From Marchantia polymorpha subsp. ruderalis (Eukaryota; Streptophyta; Marchantiopsida; Marchantiales; Marchantiaceae), in assembly GCA_037833965.1 (NCBI GenBank), contig AP031352.1, positions 2,708,501 to 2,772,500 on the forward strand: a stretch of DNA of 64,000 bases, given 5' to 3'. A program made the translations under genes and the position numbers. Shown piece by piece: positions 49,100 to 60,170 of the stretch. Each line of letters begins with the position of its first letter. Position 1 is the stretch's first letter. Below the pieces are notes generated by a model, which was not told where the DNA came from, searched no databases, and saw only the letters and a list, made by a program, of their open reading frames with translations.

Positions 49100-51249
49100 G
49101 CGAAATAATAAATAGTGTGTAGGAAACCTCATCATGATTATGTTGGATGTATGAAGCATGTGACACACTCTGAACTCTACACATATAGGTTCTCTTGATC
49201 GTTTAGGGTATATAGTTTGGGTATGCTACGAAGTATAGCAAAGTTGCACAAGGCTTTCATGCTTTGTAAATGGTTGCACTTATTTGAATATCTTTCCTGT
49301 ATAGTATTTTTCAAGTATCAAAGTATGAAGGAAGAAGTATTTTTGTTGGTTTAGAGAGGTTTCAAAACAAACTTTTCAAACTAAGGTAATTTTGAATATA
49401 TGAAAATAAGCTGGTATAGCTATATGTCTTAATAGCTTTCTGCTATTTCTCCATGCCCAACATCATGTGTATCTTCTCGGGGCTTGTTAGATTTGGTAAA
49501 GATAATAACATAGAATTGAAGACTATAGGTTTTATGAAGTTGTTCTAGGTGGTTGCATCAGTTACCACAGACGAAAATATCCATATTGTTAAAATCTAGC
49601 ACCTTGGTTGCTAACAAGATGGTAGGTTCTAGCTGACTTCCAATTATTGGAAAAGACACAGAGATTAAAAACTTAAATTTAAAATTTAAAATTTAAAATT
49701 AAAATTAAAATTTTCATTTTTAGCTGCACCTTTGTTCACACCACCTTGTAGTGATCACATAGAGAACTTGTGAGGTGGTAGCAATGGATATTAAAGCACT
49801 ACTAGAATTCCATATGGTTTGTGTTGTGGAATGTCGTAATATCAATAGGAGAACTTTTTGCCTTAGGGATAAGCATTAGCGTTAAGAGGTGTTAACAAAG
49901 CAGAAGTGAGAATGTCAGCTTTCACTTACAAAATCATTATTGAAAAGGTTAGACATGCTGGTAGATTCTTGGTTAGCCTCGTACGGTACTTCTGTGTTTA
50001 CATTGTTGTCATTCAAAGCGTCATGGTTCATGACACTTTGAAATTTACGAACTACCAAGTTTAATCTTTCACCTTGGAATGTGCATTTTCATTGCTAACA
50101 TCATCTTCTGTTATATTACGACCTTATTCTCATAAGGTTGTCACACATCAGAGATATGAACTTTTTATTATATAATCTTGGAATTAATTGTAAAAAGAAA
50201 AAGAAAAAAAAAGGTTCACCTTGAGGGTTATTCTCGCGTGATTGCACTTCTCGTGGCATCACTAGACGACATTGAGATTTCACTACTTTGAGCACATTGT
50301 GCAGTATACTGTAGAGTAACCGCTTATGCATTCCGTGAGAGTGCGATAACCTTACATATTCGCCACTTGAATTGTTCATAAAATATATTTTCAGTTAGTT
50401 GTACTTAGACATGTAAATAGTATGCTTCTTGTTAGTTGTACTTAGAGAGATGTGAAGTAGGACCGAATGCTCATCATTGTTGGTATTCGTGTCTAGATCC
50501 ATCCTCCCACTTAAAGTATCCTCATACTACCTTACGGAGCATTACCAACGTTTTCTCTATGTTCTTTCGGCTTCATTCCTAGTATCAAACAGACAACAGA
50601 AAGTATTATTGATGATAAAAAATAGGGAAGTACTCAAAAGTAAACATCGTAAATGTACAGGCACCCATAAGTGTTTCCTCGCAAAGTTCCTTTTGTTCAC
50701 AACTTACAATAGTAACGTACGACGGGAGTTGCCTTCCTACTTTTGAATGTTTAAAACATCGTGGCCGCTGTTCTGGCTACCCAGTGTTCTTTGTAGAACC
50801 TGCATCGTATTAGTGCTCACAGAGAGTGCTATAGTAGCTATTCCATGATGAGAAGTATCTGATGATAAATCAGTGCCGACTACGAACACATTAGAAACTT
50901 GAAAGACTACCGAAAATGAAATGCCAGGTTTGTGAACTTCTTACGTCGTTCAAAGCATAAGCTCTATAAAGGTCATATGGCGACCTGTAGACTCAGGCTC
51001 TCACGAAATCTTTAATCAATTTGTGATTCAGGGCTACAGAGCTGTACAACTCGGATTCGGAAGAGTGGACAAGGAGGAGGTTCTAATGCTACTACAAAAT
51101 CCAGAAATGTAACAATGTGGAAGGAATTATGGATCCTATGAAGCTGCTGCTCTTCTTCAAGTATATTACATGTTTACTCCGGACAAGAATCTCGTTTCTC
51201 ATGCAGTTCAGATCTGAGGGAGAAGATGCAATGTTGATAGAGGCCGTTC
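49100..51249. other. No confirmed gene
   Basis: AT-rich intergenic DNA. It includes a (TTTAAAA)n-like low-complexity block at about 49673-49720 and a poly-purine run near 50192-50211. Short frames, such as 50477-50746, have no recognised motif. Confidence 0.5.
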
Positions 51250-52540
51250 TCATCGGTTTCCAACGGAATACTTGTCCTTGCGAATTGCTTGCAGCAAGTT
51301 CAGCTCAAACAGCTCACATCTGATCGGCATCTCCACCTCGTAGAACGGATTCTTCAAAACATAATCTGCATAGAGCTCGTAAATAGTCTTAAGCAAAGCA
51401 GTCACGCCTGCCGCCCCCGGCTCTGAAGCAACGAAAAGCTTCGTGCCTGCACAAGTATGGGAAAGTCCGAAGTCAGTAAAACCGGTCCATTCAAAATTTG
51501 GGTCAGTAGTCATACATCATTCAGGCTGATGAAAAAAGGTAATTAGAACCAAAAAAACGTGGAGAAGACCTCATTCGCTGACCCGAATGAGAGAGCAAGC
51601 GGCTAGAACCATTATCTCCTGACACTGGTCTGCGAAACAGGAGCACTAGCTCTTCGCACCAATTTACTCTGAGAAGACAACGAAGCCTCAGGAAGGCCTC
51701 ACCGCAAAGAAAGTGTGCTCACAGCTCAATTCGAATGATGAAGTTAACGGAAACTTACTATACGTCAAAACAGTTCGGGCTCCAGTATTCACATTGGACG
51801 GGAGATAAAACTATTTCTCTTCTTCTGTATTCTTGATACCAATGTAACCTACATACTTCTCATAGCTCCGCGTTGCAAACTGGTACATTTTGCAGTTTGC
51901 AATTTGCAAAATTCAGTGAAGACAGATGTTCACTTCTGCGGTTTTGATTGAGAACCCTAAACTTCGAACCACAAAGTTGACTCTGATTTAGTGAAGCCAG
52001 GGCAATTTCCACCACAGATGCCGGATCAACTGCAAGAGGGTGAAACCAGTCCATGTGGAAAATGCACAGAGCTTCAACCGAACATAAAAAACGAGCGGTG
52101 TGCAATTGCCGGGCGAGAGTGCTGGATGTCATACCTGTCAGTGACTGGAAGCAGTGAAGATCGAAGGTATCAGCTTCCAAAACCTCGATCCCCGTGCAAC
52201 CGAGGGTCGGAGAAAGCTGGATAGAAATCGCATGCATCGAATGCCAAAGACTAGCTAATCGCAAGCTGTCATTGGTGTCCAGCCGCCCGGTGGATCCATA
52301 ATCCTGCTATTCATGCATTCATTCTTTTAGATTCCAGTCCCCAACAAACCAGAAGCGAAATTGCGTCATGCCATCTAACAAAAACCTATCACTCGAAGAT
52401 TTCCCAATCGGCAGCCGGGGATCGAGTTGAACACAAGCACCGATCCACATCAAGCACGAGACGAAACCATGCCATCGCACCTTGTAAAATATCAAGCCTC
52501 CGGACTTGTTGATAACGAACAGATTATATATGCTGGCCAT
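51250..52540 (-). CDS. TRAPPC4: TRAPP complex subunit 4 (TRAPPC4/Trs23, synbindin family)
   Basis: Three exons, 52540-52481, 52303-52135 and 51446-51250, in phases 0 and 1, give 141 residues, the expected plant length. Exon 1 is MASIYNLFVINKSGGLIFYK. Exon 2 starts DYGSTGRLDTNDSLRLASLW and ends ADTFDLHCFQSLTG. Exon 3 holds YADYVLKNPFYEVEMPIRCE. The longin-like fold forms part of the TRAPP core that activates Rab1/Ypt1 GTPases in ER-to-Golgi traffic and autophagy. Trs23 contributes catalytic-site residues in yeast. All key blocks are present. An upstream ATG frame lies at 52848-52696 on the same strand. The gene is divergent to C1D, with about 1.4 kb between the two ATGs. Confidence 0.96.
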
Positions 52541-52695
52541 CCGATTAACCCCGAGCTCCAATTCTCCTCCCGCAGCTGCTTGACGTCAAAAGTCACTCAC
52601 TTCCCGGAGCCCGTTCGAATCATCACATCGATTTCCTCCGGCTCCTTCAGCAACCTGATCGATCGCAGGCGGGGCTACGAGACGTTCTCTCGTGC

Positions 52696-52848
52696 TCAGT
52701 CGAAACACACCACTCCACAGACAGCAGTGACTGACTGCAGTAAGTTCCCTCCGTGCCACCTCAACTTCGCCGGCTGTACTGTGGTTACCAAAGAAATTTG
52801 AAGCAGCATAGCAAAGAGCAAGGGAATACCCATCAGCCGATCCGCCAT
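52696..52848 (-). CDS. Possible upstream ORF or short peptide before TRAPPC4, 50 residues
   Basis: ATG in a good context (GCCATGG on the complement side) opens a frame reading MADRLMGIPLLFAMLLQISL, which resembles a signal peptide, then ends after 50 codons. It lies 156-308 bp before the TRAPPC4 start on the same strand, so it would act as an upstream ORF if the transcript begins beyond it. No transcript evidence is visible. Confidence 0.25.
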   Translation of the reverse strand: MADRLMGIPLLFAMLLQISLVTTVQPAKLRWHGGNLLQSVTAVCGVVCFD

Positions 52849-53055
52849 GGAAGATATGATACTTTAAAATCTTGGTACAGTATTAGATATATTGGATATC
52901 TAATACCACGTCTAATATATGTCAAATACATCAATAAAATAATATTTTGAAAATTTTAAAATAAATATAATCATTCTATGTATTGCTCTTTTAAGTCCAA
53001 TAACCAATGAACCGCTAGGCGTTGTTACATTTTAACCTGGTGGCTGCCTAGTTGG

Positions 53056-53286
53056 TCATGAAGGCTCTTGAGAAATTGCATGAATGAATTGATAATACTT
53101 ACACAATTTCTTCTTTGATTTAGAATGTGGGAGTTCTTTCCTTATATTCTTGTCGAGCTTCGGATTTCGTTCCTTGTGCTCAGACTTGGCCTCGTGGCTG
53201 TGGAGTTTCATGGCAACCACGTCGTCCGCTGAAGCATCTGTCCTCCGCGATGCTACCGCGGTTGCAGTTGCAGTACAGGTCATCAT
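53056..53286 (-). CDS. Hypothetical basic protein or first exon between TRAPPC4 and C1D
   Basis: ATG-initiated frame of 76 codons with a Lys/Glu-rich centre (KSEHKERNPKLDKNIRKE) and a good GTAAGT donor at 53102 near its end. It could be the first exon of an unrecognised minus-strand transcript. No matching downstream exon was found, and AT-rich DNA follows. Confidence 0.22.
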   Translation of the reverse strand: MMTCTATATAVASRRTDASADDVVAMKLHSHEAKSEHKERNPKLDKNIRKELPHSKSKKKLCKYYQFIHAISQEPS

Positions 53287-53993
53287 AGGTTAGAGATACG
53301 CAACTCAACCACGGACTATGAACGAAGGAACGGACGGAAGTTCCTTCACAATTGAATATGACGTCATCCACATTTGAAGGCAGCGCAGAGTAGCAGAGTA
53401 GGATCAGAGTGGAGGCGAATTGCAATTTCGCACGAGTCGTCGTCACGTCAGAATCAAGTGAGTTTTGAGATTTTGTCCAGCATTTTGGATGGCGAAGTAG
53501 TTTGGAATTATGCTGGCTGTGATATTTTGGAATCATGATTGCCAGTAGAGCTCCACATGCAAATCAGAGGGCAGATTTCTGTCGGAGTTCAGTTCGAAGA
53601 TTTCTGAAGCGACTTGGATTTTCGTGAGCATTGAGGGAATATTGAAGATTTCAGCTTCAGGAAGTTTTTCTCCTTCTGGAATTGGCCTCTATGCGTTGAG
53701 AGAGCTGGGTCTTTGATACCACTGGCTTTCTCCAGTCGCGTAGTTCTACGAGCAGAGTCTTTGCTGCTGATGTTGACCTATTTTTTCTAGTACAGAAACA
53801 GCGGCGCAATCTAGGTAGTATGGAGATGGATGTAGACTCTTATTTGATCATTAACTGTGTATTGAATCCATGGAAGCGTTATACAGGTAATTTTGGAACA
53901 TATTTTGTGCTATTTCACTGTACCGGGGTTGCAAAAAATTGATCGCGTTGGAGCACTTCGCCTCTAACGAGCCGCTATTTGATACCATTAATC

Positions 53994-56973
53994 ATGACGG
54001 ACACAACATTGCTCCCAAAGGAAGTTTTGGTAAATGTCAGTAATGTGGACAAGGCACTTCAGAAAGTTGAGGAGCAGCTGAACATATTGCTTCCGATCTA
54101 CACCCGTGAAGTCATGGATCAGTTGACGCCCGTAGAGCAAGCTTCTGCGTTCCTTCTGCTTTCGAAAACTGTCAACACGCTTTTCTGCTGTAAGTTTTCT
54201 TGCTCATTATGAAATGTTCAGTCCGTTTGTTTGGTTTTTGGGTTGAAAACACATTCCTCTTTTCCAATAATTATTTTAGTGCTAGTCCCATTTGTTCGAA
54301 GGTTTGAATCCACGTGTAAGTAATCAAGATCAACAACTAGTTCATCCGTTATCATGAGCTGAAGATCACATGTGAAGAGCCTGCTAGTCGGACTGATGAG
54401 TTCACCATAACTTTTTAACAGTTCCAAAGTCATTACTTTCTCAGGTTGAATGTGTAGGGCTGACGGAAGGCATCGGTGGAAACCGTAGGGCCTCAGTGTC
54501 ACGCTATAAGACAATTGCACGTCGGGAGGGTTACTTAAAGAATTTCTACGAATCTGAAGATAGTAGGATGCTACTTTCTCAGGTTGAATATGTAGAGCTG
54601 ACCGAAGGCAGCGGTGGAAACCGTAGGGCCTCATTGTCACGCTATAAGACAATTGAACGTCGGGAGGGCTACTTAAGGAATTTCTACAAATGTGAAGATA
54701 GTAGGATGCTTGGAATATGCATGCGTGTAGTTATTGAAAGTATGAGTTACGTTGCTCTTGGTTCTACGAGCTTGGATTTATTCTCTTAGTGAATGCCAGA
54801 GTAGGAGATTCAAGCTGGTATGTCACTGATAATTTTCTTCACCAAGTTTTTTATTCTACTTTGCTTTCTTTGTTCAGTGCAGTTGAAAACGGATGGTGTG
54901 AATCCAGACGAGCATAATGCACGGGGCGAATTGGTGCGTGCTCAGTGGCACTCTTATGGAATTGAGTGTTTAGTTGTCAGCACTAGGAAACTTCCAGATA
55001 CTACGATAAATGCCGAAGTTTACCATGAATTGTTTGTATCAGAATTCAACTTTCAATAATTACTCCGGGTACACTGAAGGGAATCATAAGCTGTTTACTG
55101 TAGGAGTCCGGCTGAGGAATATCCAAGTATTTTCTGCTAAAATATAAGCAACCAGATTGCACACTTCATAAAATCTTGCAAGAAGAGGTGAAAATCACAA
55201 CCACTAAAGGTACAAATAGTCTGTATTTTTGAACTCAATGTCTTCTGATATAGAGCCGGTCCTTTAATCTCCTGGTCCTTATCCTTGTTCTAATATTGAC
55301 ACTTCTGGTCTGGAGTTGATTTAGTAATTTCTTGTAACTAGTGTGTGAAACAGAACTATGTTCATGTTACTCTCCCGTTGAGCATACATCATGTGTTTAA
55401 ACATTTGGCTTGCGAAGGAAGTACATTCTGTACCATGTTTGAGAACTAGCATTCAGTCTAAGATATTTCTCCCCTGTCATCCGTATGCTTGTGATATCAT
55501 GGTTACGTCACCGTTGTAGTAAACAAGAATTCTTTGATAATTATTGTAAGAAGCAAACCCAAAATTGTAGATTTTAGAGAGGGAAGGGCACGTCTTGTAC
55601 CCCACTTTCTTTAGGAAAAAACGAAATCGAGTTTGTTCTTTTCGTACCTGCATGAAGTTTTCGTACACATTTCATTATTAATCAACGGACAGGAACAATG
55701 GAGATAAGTTTGCGCGTTTACCGTTGAATAACGCACCATAGATCATTCTCCGTATATTGATCGTGGAAGATTCTGAATGCAGGATAGATATGATATATAT
55801 CACAAAAAAGTTCAGGCTGCACTCGATAGGAGTAAAGGTACGTTGATTCTATCTGGGGAGCTGATTTTGAGGCGAGTGTTCTCTATTACTCTTGTTAGTT
55901 TGAGGGCAGACTGGAATCACTGGAGCTTAGCAGTTCGGTTTCTGAATAGGTATTTACAGTGAGATGATGATTACCAAAGGTCAGCCAAAGGCTCAAAAAA
56001 TTGCACCGCTGAGTTCGCTATTAAAGCTCTATTCCTTCATCAAGGGACCCAGGGCTTGACATTCATTGTTGGGAATTTGATTTTACTTACTGGTTCGAAA
56101 ACATGTCGCAACAATGCCTACATGTTAAGCTCATCCTTGGTCTCCAGTTTGCGTAGTGCGTTTTATTTTTTTGGAGTTACTTTCGGTACCTGTCGTCTTT
56201 CTCCTTACTGCCCAAATATAACTTTCCTCTCTTAGAAATAATCCAGATGGCAGTGGCTTTCCTGATGCTTATCAACTGTGTGCTGGTCGATGTTTCGTCG
56301 CTTAATTTTGTCCAAATTCTAAAGTGCGACTTTCAGTTTGCAGCTCACGATGGTTCTGATATTTCAGGTCCACAAAGACCTACCACAAGTTTGGATATTC
56401 GTGCAGCAAACCGGTTCATTGAGCATGCAATTCCTAATCTTCCAGAAGGTATACAGCAGTTAGATCAGCAAATATTTGTCTCATTGGTACTTTAGGGTAG
56501 TCCAGATTTGAGGGAACCAAAGCTTTGAGCATTTAATAGTTCACCAGTATGGAGATACAATCTAGCGTAGCGGCCGTTATGCTGGGTTCGTGGGTTCCAG
56601 CATTATCTATCCTGTGACTAGGCTTTGCTACTAGTTATTGCTAATTTGATAGAGGTGTTTCGCAACTGTAGAAGATAAACCTATGCATTACTAATGTGCA
56701 TCTTACCCATAAACTGAATGATTCCAGCAGGTCCAGTTGTCTCCCACTTCTTCCCATGTGACTGAGTTTCTGACTTTTGCAGATCAAAAGAAACAGCTTC
56801 GAGCGGTAGCCAAGCAGGGTAATAGGCACCAAGATAGGGTGTCAGAGAGTGTCAGAGTTACTCCAAAAAGAAGAGCAAGCGGGCTTACAGTTGCAGAAGA
56901 AGCAGCTGCTTTTTTAGCTGAAGCCAGCAAAGAAATCCTGGCATCTAATGTTGAAAGTAAGGCCGAGAAGTGA
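53994..56973 (+). CDS. C1D: C1D/LRP1 family exosome-associated nuclear protein (Sas10/Utp3/C1D)
   Basis: Five exons, 53994-54189, 54878-54933, 55783-55837, 56368-56448 and 56783-56973. Phases all agree, total 579 nt, 192 residues. The N-terminal Sas10/C1D helical domain is residues 1 to about 85 (LPIYTREVMDQLTPVEQA), then KTDGVNPDEH, the linker DRYDIYHKKVQAALDRSKG, and the conserved AANRFIEHAIPNL. The Lys/Arg-rich tail (VTPKRRASGL) fits nucleic-acid binding. The family links Rrp6 and the nuclear exosome to rRNA, snoRNA and other RNA processing. Exon 2 uses the unusual donor TTG/GTGCGT, chosen because it alone keeps the family alignment. Intron 1 contains a 138-bp tandem duplication. Confidence 0.92.
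54435..54710 (+). repeat. 138-bp tandem duplication in C1D intron 1, open in frame
   Basis: Two copies starting ACTTTCTCAGGTTGAAT at 54435 and 54573, with few differences. The unit is a multiple of three, and the plus strand stays open across both copies, reading SRYKTI-RREGYL-NFY twice. Each copy begins with a sequence resembling a 3' splice site (TTTCTCAG/G). It may be a duplicated exon of a relic or an unannotated cassette. Confidence 0.85.
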
Positions 56974-58455
56974 CCTGAAATGTGTTTTCTTTTAACTTAT
57001 TTGAGGTGGTTTAGTTAGTTATCCCAGTGTTGAAGTCCAGATGGGAGACAAGAGAAAACATCCCAAGTCAGTGCAAGTTGGATGTCTTTCACTGCAGAGA
57101 CAACAATTGTTTTCGCAGACGTTCTGCTATCACTGGTGGTGCGAGTTAGCTAATGGCCGGCTCAGGAGTTGCATAAGGCTCGCGAGTACCTCAGGCTTGC
57201 TGCGCCAAAATCTACGATATTGCACTGGCAGCATTTTTCGGACTATTGTACATGTTAAATAGGATCAGAAATAGAATTCCGTCAAGACTCTTAGATTCGT
57301 GAGCAGTTAGTTCCTCAAGGAAACGGTAGAAACAAGTGACAGAGATTCAGTACCTGGGGAAGGTCCCACTTTCTAGGAAATATATGCAATTGTCTTTCTT
57401 AAGGAGACAATTCTGAGTTGAAAAGGTGAGTAGTGTTTGTTTCGTATTCTTATCATCACAGGGGAATATTATATGTATACAAATATATCCACTTCTGGGG
57501 GAAATGCTTCGAATTCTGATCATTTTTTACTCTGAATGGAAGAGTTACTTCTCAAAGTGTGACTCCTTTATTCATAGCTAGTTCATACGGTTCTAGCCGG
57601 TGAATTTTCGATTGTGTTACGATAGTTTGGGCCACAGGACACAAGTGTAGATATGTCTTCAAGTTGGAATATTCTATGGTACCTTGCAAGAAAGTTCCGT
57701 TCATTTTGTGGATGTGACCATAAACAAAACATACCTGCTAGAAGTCTTATATTGTTAGAGTGATTGGGAAATTCAGGTATTTTGCTATTTTCACTACTCA
57801 CAAAATTGAAATGTCTGTTCTTCCTTCCTTTATTTCACTTTTTTCTGAAAATTATTTCTCTGTATCCACACGTCTCATGCAGTGCAAACATCAAGTTCAA
57901 CGAAATACGTTTGGTACTTCACTTACCATTTACACAGAAGGTGTAGGAGTATCAACTTAGTTGTTTTGATTTTGATGCTTGAAACAGAAAATGTTGCCAT
58001 GAAGACAATGAAATTTCACACGCCTTTTCATGCATTAGTCTCTAGAGTTCTAGGATCCATATTTGATGTATGCAATGCGATGAAGTTTCCAAGGATCTCG
58101 GCTGAAGGAGTGGAATGGGATCTGGAAATTATCCAGATTTGTAAAGTCGACGGGAAATTCTCCCATTGAATTTATAGATTTGATTTCTGTGTCATAGGCT
58201 GCTCACAGATCAATTCACCCACTTCTATTAGAATGTCAGATTCAGCAAATTTCGACTGTCCTATGTAAGAAAGTTACAACATTATAGTTGTGCTTTGCAA
58301 TATTGTTGGGAACGTGGATCGTGTATTCTTAAGTGTGTAGGACTTTCATCCAACTTGGATGTGGTACAGATTGACCGCATGGTCCAGCTGACACGAGTCA
58401 AATAATGTATACCGATTATATTTAAAATAACAATTAACTTCTCTTTTGACGTGTA
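56974..58455. other. No confirmed gene
   Basis: 3' flank of C1D and intergenic DNA. A frame at about 57987-58169 reads FHALVSRVLGSIFDVCNAMK and VEWDLEIIQICKVDGKF, protein-like but short and unrecognised. Confidence 0.4.
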
Positions 58456-58529
58456 GCTTCTATAGCTCAGTTGGCTAGAGCACCCGTTTAGTAAGCGGGA
58501 GGTCCTGAGTTCAACTCTCAGTGGAAGCA
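58456..58529 (+). tRNA. tRNA-Thr (anticodon AGT)
   Basis: 74 nt with acceptor stem GCTTCTA/TGGAAGC (one G-T pair), D-arm TAGCTCAGTTGGCTAGAGC, and anticodon stem CCCGT/GCGGG around the loop TTAGTAA, giving AGT. The T-arm has GTTCAACTC. Discriminator A. No intron. Confidence 0.95.
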
Positions 58530-60170
58530 CTTTTTGCTGCTGCCTGGACGGCTGTTCTCGCGTACATGTCGCTTACATGATTATCATGGTGGCTTGCCAC
58601 ACAGTTTTGATTTCTGAAAGAGTATTCTGAGCTTCTATTTTGTGCTTGATAGACGACAAGAGGGTCAAAAACTTACTACTTCCTCCAACAAGACGTTATT
58701 TTGTACTAGTACTCCACAACAGGGTCCTCGTTTGTTTTCCTTTTGTCCCAGCGAGACAGGTCCCAGCGAGGTCGAGGTCGAGGTCCCAGCGAGAGTTTGG
58801 AGACCGACCACTTTCGTGTCGTCTCCATTAATTACAGGAAAGATTGCAACCTTGAGTGTAATCTAATAAGACCGAGATTTCTCGTTCTAATCAGTTATGT
58901 AGCGATCGTAGCAAATGTCTCTTCGACTGCAAAGAAAGCCCCGACAGTAACATCTCTACTCTTCAGCTCCAACAGCAGCTGTGGATTGTTTTGTGGATTT
59001 CTATTCAGCACTTAGAGGCTGAGGGATAGGCACGGAGGACTATGTGGAGAGCGAGCGGCATAGTCCAGCGTTCCCCTCGAACAATCAATGAAGCATCGAG
59101 CCTCGAAGTCTGACCACCCGATCCGATTCCTGTCACAAGACTTGATTTTAGGCCACATTCGTTGGGGACATGAATCTCTGATGTCATAAGCTCGTTGAAA
59201 GCGATACTGTCAGTTGGTGCCGTAAAGATCCGGCGCTCCACTTTTTCCATGGGATGGAGCCGCTCGATCCAATGATAGCTTGCGTGCAACTTGGGGAAAC
59301 ACCGGGGAGAAATCTCGTAGTGCTATGTGATATGCCGGACACCTGCAAACAAGTGTGGAAAAGCCAAGTGTTGGGAGCTGTCCATTCGAAGTGTTTTCCG
59401 AGAGAGTGAAAATCTTGCAGGTTTGTCAGTTAGTCCATTTGCGGTGTGGTCACGCTACTCTGCTCGTTCCCGTCCAAGTCCACACAAGTGAATGTGTTCG
59501 ATTGTTAGAAACTACTGCTAGTGAAGCTGTTCAGTAGGAAGTAACTTGATGGCTTCATTGACTGTGTGACATTATTTCCTATTTCTCTTCGTGGAAAGCG
59601 AGGGACTGCCTTTGCTCGGATATGGCATGAGAAGAAGAGTCCGAAGGAGGAAGAGATGACTAAATTCCATGAAGACGAGAGCAATAACCAATCCTCGTTT
59701 TTAGACTCATTCGGGAGTTTAACCGAGACCTGCCTTCCTCTCAAGCAAAGTCCTGTGCTACGTGTTCTATTCAGGTTTCAAGTATTTAAGAAGGAATTTA
59801 CTGTACGGAAATTCATAGTCGTAATGTCATCAAATTTGTGAAAAAATCACAGACGCCACCGCTTTTGAATATGTGGTGCGGCAGGAACAATATTTGTAGT
59901 AAGCTACAACCTGTCTTTCACCGACAGGCGTAAAATGATCAACTTGCACTTGTTGATGGTGCAGATTCAAAGAATATATTGCTATGATACTGCTCTCAAC
60001 TATCTCCCCTGGCAATGCCACCTCGTGCAGCAGGCAATCGGATGAAGAACAAGAGGCCGGAACTGGGCCGTCGTTATTTTACACAAAACTCTAAGAGGCT
60101 TGCTGTTCTCCTTTGCTATTGTCAGCATCACTACTACTGTACAATCGAGTAGCCCGCATTAGTAAGAACT
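58530..60170. other. Intergenic stretch before the aldolase gene
   Basis: Contains the short repeat GTCCCAGCGAG three times at 58745, 58760 and 58783, the last two separated by GTCGAGGTCGAG. Frames at 59005-59289 (minus) and 59566-59841 (plus) are without domains. No gene confirmed. Confidence 0.45.

Noticed and set aside
53876..53993. Start of C1D upstream of 53994
   Set aside because: The frame extends a few codons upstream, but without an ATG; 53994 is the first in-frame ATG.
54218..54652. 144-codon minus frame over the 138-bp duplication
   Set aside because: Repeat-driven open frame antisense to C1D intron 1; the plus-strand reading looks more protein-like.
59830..60021. Possible extra last aldolase exon (minus strand, reads VVAYYKY near 59900)
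   Set aside because: Resembles the usual Tyr-ending tail, but the frame continues past the Tyr without a stop and no matching splice donor in phase was found.
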